Assembly (NCBI GenBank): GCA_050313995.1
Contig: JBNPMM010000001.1
Length of the DNA stretch: 64,000 bases
Source: JAUMWX01 sp023394215
GTDB taxonomy: Bacteria > Bacillota > Clostridia > Tissierellales > Peptoniphilaceae
Strand: one strand, 5' to 3'
The position numbers were made by a program, and so were the translations under genes. The notes under the pieces were generated by a model. It made no database searches and was not told the DNA's origin. It worked only from the letters and a program-made list of their open reading frames with translations. This document shows, piece by piece, positions 34,891 through 43,951 of the stretch (positions within the stretch are counted from its first letter, which is position 1; each line of letters begins with the position of its first letter).

Positions 34891-35568
34891 CTACTTTAAC
34901 CTATGAAGTTCTCTTTCCTCCATCTTATAAATCTTATTAGCGTAATCCGCCACATTTTCATCATGTGTTACCATAACAATAGTTCTGCCCTCCCCATTTA
35001 AATCAACCAAAAGCTTCATTATGGTATCTTTTGTATGTTCATCAATTGCCCCTGTAGGTTCGTCCGCTATAATCAGCTTAGGTCCTTTAGAAATCGCTCT
35101 TGCTATGGCGACTCTCTGCTTTTCCCCACCGCTTAACTTGGAAATCTTCTTATTCAGCAAATCCTTCGACAAACCCACCTTTGATATTGACTCCTCTATC
35201 AGACCTCCTATCTTTCCGGATTTCATTGCAGGATTGATGAGTAAGGAAAGTTCAAGATTTTCCCTCACCGTAAAATCTTCTATCAACCTGTAATCTTGGA
35301 AAATATAACCTATTCTTTCATTTCTAATCTTAGATAAAAAGCCATCTCCCTTTTTAGAAATCAACTGGTTTTCAAAATAATAATCTCCCCTATACTTATA
35401 ATCCAAAAGACCGATAATATTTAAAAGCGTAGTCTTACCCACTCCACTTGTTCCCATGATAGCAACAAAATCATTTTCCTCAACTTGAAAATTCAAATTA
35501 TCTAAAATTTGAATGCTCTTATTCTTTTCTATAATAAATTTTTTGCTTATTCCTTCAAGTCTAATCAT
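34891..35568 (-). CDS. ABC transporter ATPase (MacB/LolD type)
   Basis: A 225-residue ATPase with Walker A GTSGVGKTT, Q-loop IFQDYRL, signature KLSGGEKQR, Walker B LIIADEPTGAID and H-loop VTHD. It belongs to the MacB/LolD/SalX group that partners FtsX-like permeases in peptide, antibiotic or lipoprotein export or in antibiotic sensing. It is the last gene of a three-gene unit, seven bases after the shorter permease gene. Substrate unknown. Confidence 0.92.
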   Translation of the reverse strand: MIRLEGISKKFIIEKNKSIQILDNLNFQVEENDFVAIMGTSGVGKTTLLNIIGLLDYKYRGDYYFENQLISKKGDGFLSKIRNERIGYIFQDYRLIEDFTVRENLELSLLINPAMKSGKIGGLIEESISKVGLSKDLLNKKISKLSGGEKQRVAIARAISKGPKLIIADEPTGAIDEHTKDTIMKLLVDLNGEGRTIVMVTHDENVADYANKIYKMEERELHRLK

Positions 35569-35575
35569 ACAAACC

Positions 35576-36643
35576 TCACTTTAACAATATATTCTCTTTA
35601 AATAACTTCCTATTATTAAAAGTTGCAAGCAATATATATATAACAAAATATATTCCAAACAAAAACAAATAGTTACTCAATGAAAGTGTGTATCTATTTA
35701 TCTTAAACAATACCTTCATTATAAAGTTATTAAATATTTCAACATATAGGCTTGCAATACACGCCCCAAATAAAAATATTACCACCAATTCAACTGTAGA
35801 ATGTAAAAACATTCTCTTATTATTCAATCCTTCTATCCTATATATAGATCTCCTGACCCTCCTTTTTTCTAAGGAATAATTATATACCAATATAATATTG
35901 AATATCGATAAGATAAAAACCACAAGCAACATTGGTAATATTGTGTCATTCGCATCTCTTAGCGGCGGAGATTCAATCAAGTTTGCATTTTCTTTATTTA
36001 CCACCCCAAGTACATCAGTCTTTACTTGGTCGATTTCACTTCTACCCAAAGCATCGTTCAAATCTAAACTCAAACTTAAATTCCCTAAACCTATCCTTTT
36101 AGCCCCGGAAACGGAAACTATAAATCGAGCTCCCAATTCCGAGCCTGTCACACCTTTTATTATGAACTCCTGACCGTTTATTATTATCTTATCCCCCAAC
36201 TTGTATTTATAGTACTCAAAAACATAATGGGGTATACTGACAACATTATCCTCATCCGAATAATCAACATATTTCCCTAAATAAGCGACTCTATTCACCT
36301 TCTCCAAGTTAAGCAATATAACTTTCTTGGTCTCATGAAACATACTTTCCAGCTTATTAAAGTCAACATTCTCAACTTCAAACTTATTTTTATCCATATA
36401 ATATGACATATTGACATTTTCTATATTTTTTACACTCAGAATATCATCTATCTCTTTCTTCGAGATATCTTTAAATTCAAGATATATTCCCCCGTTTTTC
36501 AATCTATCATCGTTCTTATACTGCTCTTCAAACCAAAATACTCCATAGATTTGCAAAGAAAAAACTAATATTATAGCTAAAAATACTGAATTCTTTAAAA
36601 TAAGACTCCTGTCCTTTTTTAAATTAGCCTTAATAAATTCCAT
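35576..36643 (-). CDS. FtsX/MacB-like ABC permease (short)
   Basis: A 355-residue membrane protein. One helix near the N-terminus (SLILKNSVFLAIILVFSLQIYGVFW) precedes an outside domain of about 180 residues, then three C-terminal helices (ILPMLLVVFILSIFNIILVYNYSL, LVVIFLFGACIASLYVEIF, YLFLFGIYFVIYILLATF). That is the four-helix MacB-type topology. It overlaps the longer permease gene by 14 bases and the ATPase gene follows by seven. Together they probably form an exporter or resistance transporter of two different permeases, as in lantibiotic or bacteriocin immunity systems; the ligand is unknown. Confidence 0.8.
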   Translation of the reverse strand: MEFIKANLKKDRSLILKNSVFLAIILVFSLQIYGVFWFEEQYKNDDRLKNGGIYLEFKDISKKEIDDILSVKNIENVNMSYYMDKNKFEVENVDFNKLESMFHETKKVILLNLEKVNRVAYLGKYVDYSDEDNVVSIPHYVFEYYKYKLGDKIIINGQEFIIKGVTGSELGARFIVSVSGAKRIGLGNLSLSLDLNDALGRSEIDQVKTDVLGVVNKENANLIESPPLRDANDTILPMLLVVFILSIFNIILVYNYSLEKRRVRRSIYRIEGLNNKRMFLHSTVELVVIFLFGACIASLYVEIFNNFIMKVLFKINRYTLSLSNYLFLFGIYFVIYILLATFNNRKLFKENILLK

Positions 36644-37874
36644 CTCTTTCCTCCTTTGATGATAGGTAAATATAAATTGTCAAAAGCAGATTTACCACAA
36701 CAAAAAATCCGACTATAGCAAGCTTCTCTCCGAATAAAATATAATCATTATTCCATGCAGTATGATTAAATATTTTAGCTACAATCCCACCTTTTTGATA
36801 AGAATCATAAATATTAAACAACCCCAAGGAAATCAAAAATATCGATATATTATATATGAAATTTAATAAATAAATCTTAAACTTCGTATATCCCAACATG
36901 CTTAAAACTTTATGAAATTCCCTTATCTTACTCATTGTTACCTTGGCTATGCTTATAAGCGATAAAATAAGCAGACCTATAAAAGCAATCAACCTGTCGG
37001 CTTTTTTTGAAACCTCCTTCCAAAATCGAGCTTCCTGCTTCTCAATAAACTTAAGATTTGATTGTGCATAGCCTATATCCTTATCATTCACCCTCTTTAC
37101 AAAACTGTCTATTTGCTCCTGCGGGGTTTCTTCCTTGAAATAGATCAACTTTGAGTAATTATCAGCATCCGAGTTTCTATATTTTTGTAACATACTTATT
37201 GAAGGGCTATCCAAAAAAAATATTCCCTTATCATCCGGTTCAAATTTTTTATATCGTACTATACCTGTTAATTCGACGTCAGAATTCGATGTTACTCCCG
37301 GATAGATCACAAGTTGCTCTTCCTCAGTTAAATAATCTACTATTTCAACCTTTATATCAAAGAACTCACCGTTTGATTCTATCTTAAATGGATAAATTTG
37401 CCCAATTTTATATCTGTCAATCATTTTAAGTGACCCGTTAACTACTGCATAAACAATATCATTACTCTCTTTCAAATGCTTTTTTGTTAAAAAAGAAAAA
37501 GAATTTTTATCATAAATACTTGCCCCCGTATCTTCGCCTTCAGGTGTAACGATATGTACAGAACTCACAATAGGAAATATTGAGCTTATATTTTTTTCTC
37601 CTTCAATGATCTTAGTAAATTCCCCAATATTAGAAACCAACCTTTCATGATTGACATAATTTCCTGAATTAAGCCTAAGCGCCTCGACATTATTGTAATA
37701 AACAATCTTATTCATCGGATATTGTTTTGCTATAATCATAATTTTTGCATAATTTCTTAATATCGGAAGCATAAAATACAGTATAAAAAACATAAAACAA
37801 TATTGCGCAATTACTATGTATTTATAAAACTTATACTTTTTTAGATACAATCTATACAGTCTCAATAATTTCAT
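36630..37874 (-). CDS. FtsX/MacB-like ABC permease (long)
   Basis: A 414-residue permease: N-terminal helix (YKYIVIAQYCFMFFILYFML), large outside domain, then three helices (LIAFIGLLILSLISIAKVTM, IYLLNFIYNISIFLISLGLF, LAIVGFFVVVNLLLTIYIYL). A KIREFHKVLSMLGYTKFKIYLL segment before the third helix is the usual coupling helix of this family. The ATG at 37874 follows AAGGAG by nine bases; an earlier in-frame ATG lacks a good site. First gene of the three-gene ABC unit. Confidence 0.8.
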   Translation of the reverse strand: MKLLRLYRLYLKKYKFYKYIVIAQYCFMFFILYFMLPILRNYAKIMIIAKQYPMNKIVYYNNVEALRLNSGNYVNHERLVSNIGEFTKIIEGEKNISSIFPIVSSVHIVTPEGEDTGASIYDKNSFSFLTKKHLKESNDIVYAVVNGSLKMIDRYKIGQIYPFKIESNGEFFDIKVEIVDYLTEEEQLVIYPGVTSNSDVELTGIVRYKKFEPDDKGIFFLDSPSISMLQKYRNSDADNYSKLIYFKEETPQEQIDSFVKRVNDKDIGYAQSNLKFIEKQEARFWKEVSKKADRLIAFIGLLILSLISIAKVTMSKIREFHKVLSMLGYTKFKIYLLNFIYNISIFLISLGLFNIYDSYQKGGIVAKIFNHTAWNNDYILFGEKLAIVGFFVVVNLLLTIYIYLSSKEERDGIY

Positions 37875-38040
37875 AAAATTTATCTCCTTATACATAAATT
37901 TACCTGTAAACATCTACTCTTAACAAAATATCGATAAAAAGTTGTCGCCTCAAACAAAATGTCACTGCTAATTTTTCTTAATCCTTCTTCCGTCTATAAT
38001 ATCAACGAATTATACTTTTAAAATCATCTTTGTTATATTA

Positions 38041-38069
38041 ATAATAACTCTATCTTTTGACTTTTGCAA
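38041..38069 (-). promoter_or_regulatory. Possible promoter of the three-gene ABC unit
   Basis: Minus strand TTGCAA (38064-38069), 17 bases, TATTAT (38041-38046), giving a leader of about 160 bases before the permease start. Several other AT-rich -10-like boxes are nearby, so this is one candidate. Confidence 0.45.
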
Positions 38070-38108
38070 ATGTTTACAAATTTAAAAATTCCAAATTTTA
38101 CACAAAAA

Positions 38109-38137
38109 AAAGATGCAGTTTATAAAACCGCATCTTT
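38109..38137 (-). terminator. Terminator of the DtxR-family regulator gene
   Basis: AAAGATGC pairs with GCATCTTT around TTTTATAAA-like sequence, followed on the minus strand by eight T. Confidence 0.88.
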
Positions 38138-38149
38138 AATCTGATAAAA

Positions 38150-38524
38150 CTACTTTTTAAATTTTGTATAGTATATTTCCTTAATCTTATCAAAAGTTTC
38201 CTGACTTATCCTGTGTTCTATTTCGCATGAATCCTCATAAGCAGTTTCTTCATTTACACCGATAGCCATAAGTACCTTGGCAACTATTTGGTGCCTTTCA
38301 TATATTTCTGCAGCAATCTCCATGCCTTCTTCCGTCAACTCGATATCGTTGTTATCCTTAACAACGATTAAATCCTTCTCTGATAATTTCTTTAGTGCAT
38401 AACTTACACTTGGTTTTGAGAAATCAAGCTTTCTTGCTATATCAACAGCCTTAACCCTGTCTTTTCTCTCTTTTATCATAAGAATTGATTCTAAATAATT
38501 TTCTTCTGATTCTGTTACTCTCAT
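38150..38524 (-). CDS. DtxR/MntR family metal-dependent regulator
   Basis: A 124-residue iron- or manganese-responsive repressor. The winged helix is clear (ESEENYLESILMIKERKDRVKAVDIA, then RKLDFSKPSVSYALKKLSEKDLIV), followed by the dimer and metal domain with ERHQIVAKVLMAIGV and DSCEIEHRISQET, whose Glu, His and Cys positions match the metal ligands of DtxR/MntR. It lacks the C-terminal SH3-like domain, as MntR-type members do. It lies 47 bases after ileS and ends in a terminator, so it may be cotranscribed with ileS or have its own promoter. Which metal it senses cannot be told. Confidence 0.9.
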   Translation of the reverse strand: MRVTESEENYLESILMIKERKDRVKAVDIARKLDFSKPSVSYALKKLSEKDLIVVKDNNDIELTEEGMEIAAEIYERHQIVAKVLMAIGVNEETAYEDSCEIEHRISQETFDKIKEIYYTKFKK

Positions 38525-38571
38525 TTTCTCTCCTTATATAAGTTTACCTTCTTATAAGAAATTATACCACA

Positions 38572-41500
38572 CTAACTAAATAATTCTACCCTTATTTTAA
38601 TCATCTTGTCGTTTAGCTCTATTTCAGGCAAATCCAAAGTCTTTCTGCTGAAATTTTTAGCCAATGTTTCCGATTTAATATCCTCTTCAAACTTGCTCAA
38701 TGCTGTAAACAATTCGTCATCAGCGTCAAATTCTATATTTATTTCATCCGTAACTTCAAAACCGCTCGACTTTCTAAGCTGTTGAACCTTTGAAACAAAC
38801 TCTCTCATATAACCCTCTTCCAAAAGCTCAGGAGTAAGACTTGTATCAAGAATTACAAATACATTTGCTTCCGAAGCTATGTCAAAGCCCTCTTTTGATG
38901 ATATCCTCACTTCAACATATTCCCTTAGAATTTCCGTATCTTCCCCATTTAAAACCATATTTACCGGCCCCTCGTTTAGCTTAGCTACCAAATCCTTAGG
39001 TTCAAGCAGTCTAAGCTGATTTCCGAAATCCTTTATCTTAGCTCCAAGTACAGGGCCTGCAACCTTAAAGTCAGGCTTTAACTGATAGTCCATAAAATCT
39101 GTCAAATCAGATGTAAATACTACGTTTTTGATATTTAACTCTTCCTTTATAAGGTCCACAAGATCTGAAATTTGCTCTTCATAAGATTTTTCAAGAAGGA
39201 TTTCTGCAAGCGGCTGCCTAACCTTTATCTTGGCATCTTCTCTTGATGCCCTACCAAGAGTTACTATCCTTCTAACAAGATCCATCTTATCTTCAAGCTC
39301 TTGATCTATCAAGGATTCATCAAGCTTAGGAAGATCCGCCAAATGAACTGATACCTCTCCCGTAAGCTTATTGTACATTTCTTCGGTTATAAAAGGAACC
39401 ATAGGGGCAAGCAACTTAGTTACTCCAAGCAAAACTTCATATGTCGTGTTATAAACCGCCTTTTTGTCATCAGAGATTTCAGTATCCCAGAACCTTCTCC
39501 TATTTCTTCTAATATACCAATTTGAGAAATCTTCTATTAAAAATTCCGAAATAGCTCTCGCAACCTTAGTATATTCAAAAATTTCCATCTCTCTGTCATA
39601 AAGCTTAACAAGAGAATTGAATCTTGATAAAATCCACTTGTCTATTTGAGGTCTATCCTTATATTCAACAAAGAAATCTCTCGGGTCTATATTATCGGTG
39701 TTGGCATACAGTTGGAAAAAGCTATAGATATTCTTATATGATCTGAACATCTTTGAATCTACTTCTTTTAAGCCTTCTTCATCAAATTTTGTAGGCACCC
39801 ATGGAGGAGATACATATAAGGAATAAAATCTCACAACATCAGCCCCATACTTATCAAACATTTCAAAAGGATCTATTGTGTTACCCTTTGACTTTGACAT
39901 CTTTTGACCGGTTTTATCCAATATAAGATCATTTACTAAAACATTTTTATATGGTGCTACCCCCTTATACAAGGTTGAAATAGCCATTAAGGTGTAAAAC
40001 CAACCACGAGTTTGGTCTATACCCTCACAAATAAAATCTGCCGGGAAAAGTCTTTCAAACTTTTCATTATTTTCAAACGGATAATGGTATTGGGCAAAAG
40101 GCATAGCTCCGGAATCAAACCAAACATCAAGCACATCAGCCTGTCTTGTCATTGTACCTCCACAATGCTCACACTTCAAATGTACATTATCAACATAAGG
40201 TCTGTGAAGTTCTATACTTTCATCAATATTCTCTATAGCCCTTTCAACCAATTCCTTCCTTGAACCGACTGAAGTATGGTGTCCACAGGAATCACAAGTC
40301 CAAATATTCAAAGGAGTCCCCCAATATCTTGATCTTGAGATAGCCCAGTCATTTAGGTTTTCCAACCAATTTCCGAACCTCTTTTCTCCTGTAAACGCAG
40401 GGAACCAATTTACCTTTTTATTGTTTTCAACCATCTTGTCTCTGAACTTTGTAACCTCTATATACCATGAAGGTTTAGAATAATATATAAGCGGCGTTCC
40501 GCATCTCCAACAATGAGGATAATTATGCTCAAACTTTTGCTTTGAAAACATAAGATTATTTTCTCTCAGATAGTGGATTATTTCATGATCAGCATCCATT
40601 ACAAACTTTCCCTTCCAAGGGGTTTCTTTAAATTTACCCTCTTCATCAACCGGATTAATAATAGGAAGTCCATATTTTCTACCGTTTTGATAGTCATCTT
40701 CCCCAAATGCCGGAGCAGTGTGAACTATACCGGTACCGTCTTCCGTAGTTACATAATCGGCAACCGTCACATAAAAGGCCTTAGCCTTGCTTGTAACATC
40801 TATGAAAGGAAGCAGTTGTTCATATTCAACATATTCCAAGTCCTTTCCCTTCATTCTGTCTAAAATTTCATAGCTGTCCTGTCCCAAAACCTTGTCAGCA
40901 AGCTTTTCAGCCAGAATATAAATATTATCCTCATGTTTTACCCTTACATAGTCAACATCAGGTCCTACAGTAAGGCTGACGTTTGAAGGCAGCGTCCAAG
41001 GTGTAGTAGTCCATGCTAAAAAGTATTCATCTGCATCTTTTCTCTTAAACTTAGCAGTAACAGTTTCCGTCTTTATATTTTTGTAACCTTGAGCAACCTC
41101 GTGTGAAGCAAGTCCTGTCCCGCATCTTGGACAATATGGAAGAATTTTAGCTCCTTCATAAACAAGCCCTCTCTTAAAGAAATTATCCATTAAATGCCAT
41201 GAAGTTTCTATATAGTCATTATCCAAAGTTATATAAGGCTTATCCATATCAGCCAAAAATGCCATCCTATCGGACATATCTCTCCAAAGCCCGCTGTAAG
41301 TAAATACAGATTCTTTACAAACCTTATTAAATTCAGCTACTCCATATTCTTCAATTTCTTTTTTACTTGTAAGTCCAAGCTTCTTTTCAGCCTCTATTTC
41401 AACCGGAAGCCCATGAGTATCCCAGCCGGCCTTTCTCTCAACATGAAATCCTCTCATAGTTTTATAACGAACTGTCATATCCTTAAGGGTTCTTGCTATA

Positions 41501-41676
41501 ACATGGTGTATACCCGGTTTTCCGTTAGCTGTAGGAGGTCCGTCATAAAATACATAACTTGGATTTCCCTCTTTTTCATCAACCGACCTGTGAAGAAGAT
41601 CTATTTCCTTCCAGTACTCGGAAGTCTTCATCTCCCTTTCTTTAACTGTTGCCTTAGATAATTGTTTAAATTTCAT
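38572..41676 (-). CDS. ileS: Isoleucyl-tRNA synthetase, type 2, with GxHH signature
   Basis: A 1034-residue class I synthetase charging tRNA-Ile. Length and sequence fit the long type 2 (IleRS2) group. KMSKS is intact (GQKMSKSKGNT). The HxGH signature is replaced: TANGKPGIHHVIAR aligns with NGLPHVGH of other enzymes, giving GIHH. The CP1 editing domain (YFLAWTTTPWTLPSN, THGLPVE) and zinc-type cysteine pairs (CPRCG, CDSCGHH, CEHCGG) are present. Swapped GxHH in IleRS2 has been linked to very high mupirocin resistance. A T-box leader upstream ties expression to uncharged tRNA-Ile. No second ileS is seen in the window. Confidence 0.96.
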   Translation of the reverse strand: MKFKQLSKATVKEREMKTSEYWKEIDLLHRSVDEKEGNPSYVFYDGPPTANGKPGIHHVIARTLKDMTVRYKTMRGFHVERKAGWDTHGLPVEIEAEKKLGLTSKKEIEEYGVAEFNKVCKESVFTYSGLWRDMSDRMAFLADMDKPYITLDNDYIETSWHLMDNFFKRGLVYEGAKILPYCPRCGTGLASHEVAQGYKNIKTETVTAKFKRKDADEYFLAWTTTPWTLPSNVSLTVGPDVDYVRVKHEDNIYILAEKLADKVLGQDSYEILDRMKGKDLEYVEYEQLLPFIDVTSKAKAFYVTVADYVTTEDGTGIVHTAPAFGEDDYQNGRKYGLPIINPVDEEGKFKETPWKGKFVMDADHEIIHYLRENNLMFSKQKFEHNYPHCWRCGTPLIYYSKPSWYIEVTKFRDKMVENNKKVNWFPAFTGEKRFGNWLENLNDWAISRSRYWGTPLNIWTCDSCGHHTSVGSRKELVERAIENIDESIELHRPYVDNVHLKCEHCGGTMTRQADVLDVWFDSGAMPFAQYHYPFENNEKFERLFPADFICEGIDQTRGWFYTLMAISTLYKGVAPYKNVLVNDLILDKTGQKMSKSKGNTIDPFEMFDKYGADVVRFYSLYVSPPWVPTKFDEEGLKEVDSKMFRSYKNIYSFFQLYANTDNIDPRDFFVEYKDRPQIDKWILSRFNSLVKLYDREMEIFEYTKVARAISEFLIEDFSNWYIRRNRRRFWDTEISDDKKAVYNTTYEVLLGVTKLLAPMVPFITEEMYNKLTGEVSVHLADLPKLDESLIDQELEDKMDLVRRIVTLGRASREDAKIKVRQPLAEILLEKSYEEQISDLVDLIKEELNIKNVVFTSDLTDFMDYQLKPDFKVAGPVLGAKIKDFGNQLRLLEPKDLVAKLNEGPVNMVLNGEDTEILREYVEVRISSKEGFDIASEANVFVILDTSLTPELLEEGYMREFVSKVQQLRKSSGFEVTDEINIEFDADDELFTALSKFEEDIKSETLAKNFSRKTLDLPEIELNDKMIKIRVELFS

Positions 41677-41703
41677 TTCTCCAAACCTTTCAATAATTTA
41701 AAT

Positions 41704-41917
41704 AAAAAAAGTCCCTATAAATAGGGACGAATATCCGTGTTACCACCCAGATTCGCTGTAAACAGCCTCATTTGCTTAACGTAGCTTAATAACGTATCCC
41801 CCTAATATTTTCAGGAAATAATCTCATAAGTGATCTTCATCTTTGCTTAGGCACTCCTTCCCAGCAAACGGAGCTCTCTTTGGCTTCCACAAAGACTACT
41901 GTCTTAATCATCGATTT
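41704..41917 (-). promoter_or_regulatory. T-box riboswitch controlling ileS
   Basis: On the minus strand the leader has an AGAGAGCTCC-type stem I, an ATC (Ile) triplet in the likely specifier loop (GAAGATCACT), the T-box core GGGTGGTAACACGG (41735-41748), and a terminator: GTCCCTAT/ATAGGGAC (41711-41728) with seven T. Uncharged tRNA-Ile binding would favour the antiterminator. The 5' boundary is approximate. Confidence 0.95.
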
Positions 41918-41952
41918 TATATAGAATATAATATAGTTATTGTGTCAAATTG

Positions 41953-43173
41953 TCAAATTGACTTTAAACTCTTATACACCCTGTAAGCACTCGAAAACGC
42001 CCATTGTAAATTGTAACCTCCACTTTCTCCCTGGGCGTCCAGTATTTCACCTGTAAAAAATAAACCCCTGAATAATTTGGATTCAAGATTTTCGCTTATC
42101 TGACCTAATTCCACTCCTCCACAACTTATTTGTCCTTCGTCATAAGACTTAGGCCCCACAGGTGTAAAATAAAGACCCTTAAGCTTTTTTACTATTAAAA
42201 TGATTTGTTCATCAGTCAGCTCTTTCATCTTCATATAAGGACTCAGGCCAATGTAGCTTATAAAACAATCCGCAACTTCATTCTGCAAAAAACCTTCAAG
42301 TCCAATAAGTAAAGCTTTATTTCCCCGCCTTTCCCTGAATTTCATCAAAAAATCCTTAAGATAAGTTGGGTCTAACTTTTCAAGTAAGTCAAGTTTTAAC
42401 CTTACATTTCTTCCTTCATTTAGAGCATACATAATATAGTTTGAAGCCTGTAAAACAGTCAGCCCAGATACACCATAATCAGTAAACATGGTGTCGTCGC
42501 TTACGGAAAACTTTTCCTCGCCGTCAACCAAAACGGACAGCCTTGCGGAAAACTTTAAATTTTTAGCCTTTTTAAAAGATTTCTCCATCAAGATTATTTG
42601 AACTATACCCGGAAAAATCTTTGTTATCCTATGTCCAAATATTTCTGCCAAATCATAGCCGTTTGACTTGTCATTTTTTCTTATTCCTAACCTGCCCCCA
42701 CATGAAAGCACAAGAAAATCCGATTTATAACTGTTTCCGCCTAAATCCCTAAGAATAAATTTTTTATCAAAACAAGCTTCTTTTATCAAACAATTCTTAT
42801 ATATTTTTACATTATCTCCCAAATTATTACTAAGAATATTTATAAGAGTTTTTGCTGATTGAGTATAGGGATAAACTCTGCCGCTCGGAAATTCAACTGA
42901 CGGCATACCAAGTTTCTCGAAATAACCTATAAGAACCTCATTGTCAAATTCTTCAAGAATTTCTCCTAATCTATGCTTATCTTTACCATAATACTTACTT
43001 AAATTAAGAACCTTATTTGTAAAGTTGCACCTTCCATTTCCCGTAGCCCCAAGTTTTTTAAGGATCTTATCCTCTTTTTCAAATATATTAACTTTTATAT
43101 CCTTTCTACCCGATAAAAGATGGGCCAAGAAAACACCGGACGCTCCCGCCCCTACAATATTAAGCTCTTTCAT
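41953..43173 (-). CDS. BaiN/HI0933-like FAD-dependent oxidoreductase
   Basis: A 406-residue flavoprotein of the HI0933 (BaiN/RdsA) family. It starts with a dinucleotide motif LNIVGAGASGVFLAHLLSG, then KKLGATGNGRCNFTNKVL, FPSGRVYPYTQSA, DFLVLSCGGRLG and the C-terminal GLYFTPVGPKSYDEGQISCGGVELGQ, LFFTGEILDAQGESGGYNLQWAFSS segments, which are diagnostic. One member reduces bile-acid intermediates, but most have no proven substrate. Its start overlaps the nth gene by 14 bases, so the two are cotranscribed; a shared function is not obvious. Confidence 0.9.
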   Translation of the reverse strand: MKELNIVGAGASGVFLAHLLSGRKDIKVNIFEKEDKILKKLGATGNGRCNFTNKVLNLSKYYGKDKHRLGEILEEFDNEVLIGYFEKLGMPSVEFPSGRVYPYTQSAKTLINILSNNLGDNVKIYKNCLIKEACFDKKFILRDLGGNSYKSDFLVLSCGGRLGIRKNDKSNGYDLAEIFGHRITKIFPGIVQIILMEKSFKKAKNLKFSARLSVLVDGEEKFSVSDDTMFTDYGVSGLTVLQASNYIMYALNEGRNVRLKLDLLEKLDPTYLKDFLMKFRERRGNKALLIGLEGFLQNEVADCFISYIGLSPYMKMKELTDEQIILIVKKLKGLYFTPVGPKSYDEGQISCGGVELGQISENLESKLFRGLFFTGEILDAQGESGGYNLQWAFSSAYRVYKSLKSI

Positions 43174-43822
43174 TTTTCAACTTTCCATAATATATACATA
43201 AATCACTCACAGGACACAAATGGCATTTAGGATTTCTGGCAGAACATATCCTTCTACCGTGAAAAATAAGTCCATGATGAGCATCAGCCCATTTTTCTTT
43301 TGGAATAGCCTTTTTTAAGTCCTCTTCAGTATCTTCAACATTATCGGCATTGGCAAGTCCAAGTCTATTTGAAACCCTAAAAACATGAGTATCAACAGCT
43401 ATGGCAGGTATAAAAAAGGCATTTGCCATAACAACATTTGCAGTTTTCCTCCCAACACCCGGCAAAGTAGTTAATTCTTCCATAGTCTTGGGAACCTCTC
43501 CTCCAAAATCACTTATCAAAAGATTTGAAGTGGCTACAATCCTCTTCGCCTTATCCTTATATAGACCTATAGTCTTAATGTCATTCATAACATCAGCAAC
43601 ATCCGCCTTAGCCAAATCGTAACAGGTCGGATATTTCAAAAATAAATTTTTTGTAACCTTATTAACCTGTACATCCGTAGTCTGTGCCGATAAAATTGTA
43701 GCTATCAAAAGCTCAAAGGGATTTGTAAAGTTAAGCTCGGGACCCGCATCCGGATAAAAGTCCAAAATTTTATTGATTACTTCTATTTTTTCCTTCTTGT
43801 TTAACCTATATTTTCTTGCCAT
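43160..43822 (-). CDS. nth: Endonuclease III
   Basis: A 220-residue DNA glycosylase/AP lyase that removes oxidised pyrimidines. It has the helix-hairpin-helix LPGVGRKTANVVMANAF with the catalytic lysine, the catalytic aspartate in AVDTHVFRVSNRLGL, and an iron-sulfur cluster of four cysteines (CSARNPKCHLCPVSDLC, spacing C-x6-C-x2-C-x5-C). LSAQTTDVQVNKVT is the expected substrate-binding motif. Length is typical. It is the first gene of a two-gene unit with the flavoprotein. Confidence 0.97.
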   Translation of the reverse strand: MARKYRLNKKEKIEVINKILDFYPDAGPELNFTNPFELLIATILSAQTTDVQVNKVTKNLFLKYPTCYDLAKADVADVMNDIKTIGLYKDKAKRIVATSNLLISDFGGEVPKTMEELTTLPGVGRKTANVVMANAFFIPAIAVDTHVFRVSNRLGLANADNVEDTEEDLKKAIPKEKWADAHHGLIFHGRRICSARNPKCHLCPVSDLCIYYGKLKNERA

Positions 43823-43951
43823 TTATAAATTCCTAACTTTAATATTCTTTATTAATAGACTATAATAAAATATTATATAACATAAATTATAGGCTTGCAT
43901 AGCAAGTCTTAAAAATAAATAAAATCCAAACTTTAATTTTCAGGAGTAAAA

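Noticed and set aside
43894..43906. CTTGC-ATA-GCAAG inverted repeat upstream of rodA
   Set aside because: Only five-base arms in an AT-rich region; no promoter is positioned for an operator reading.
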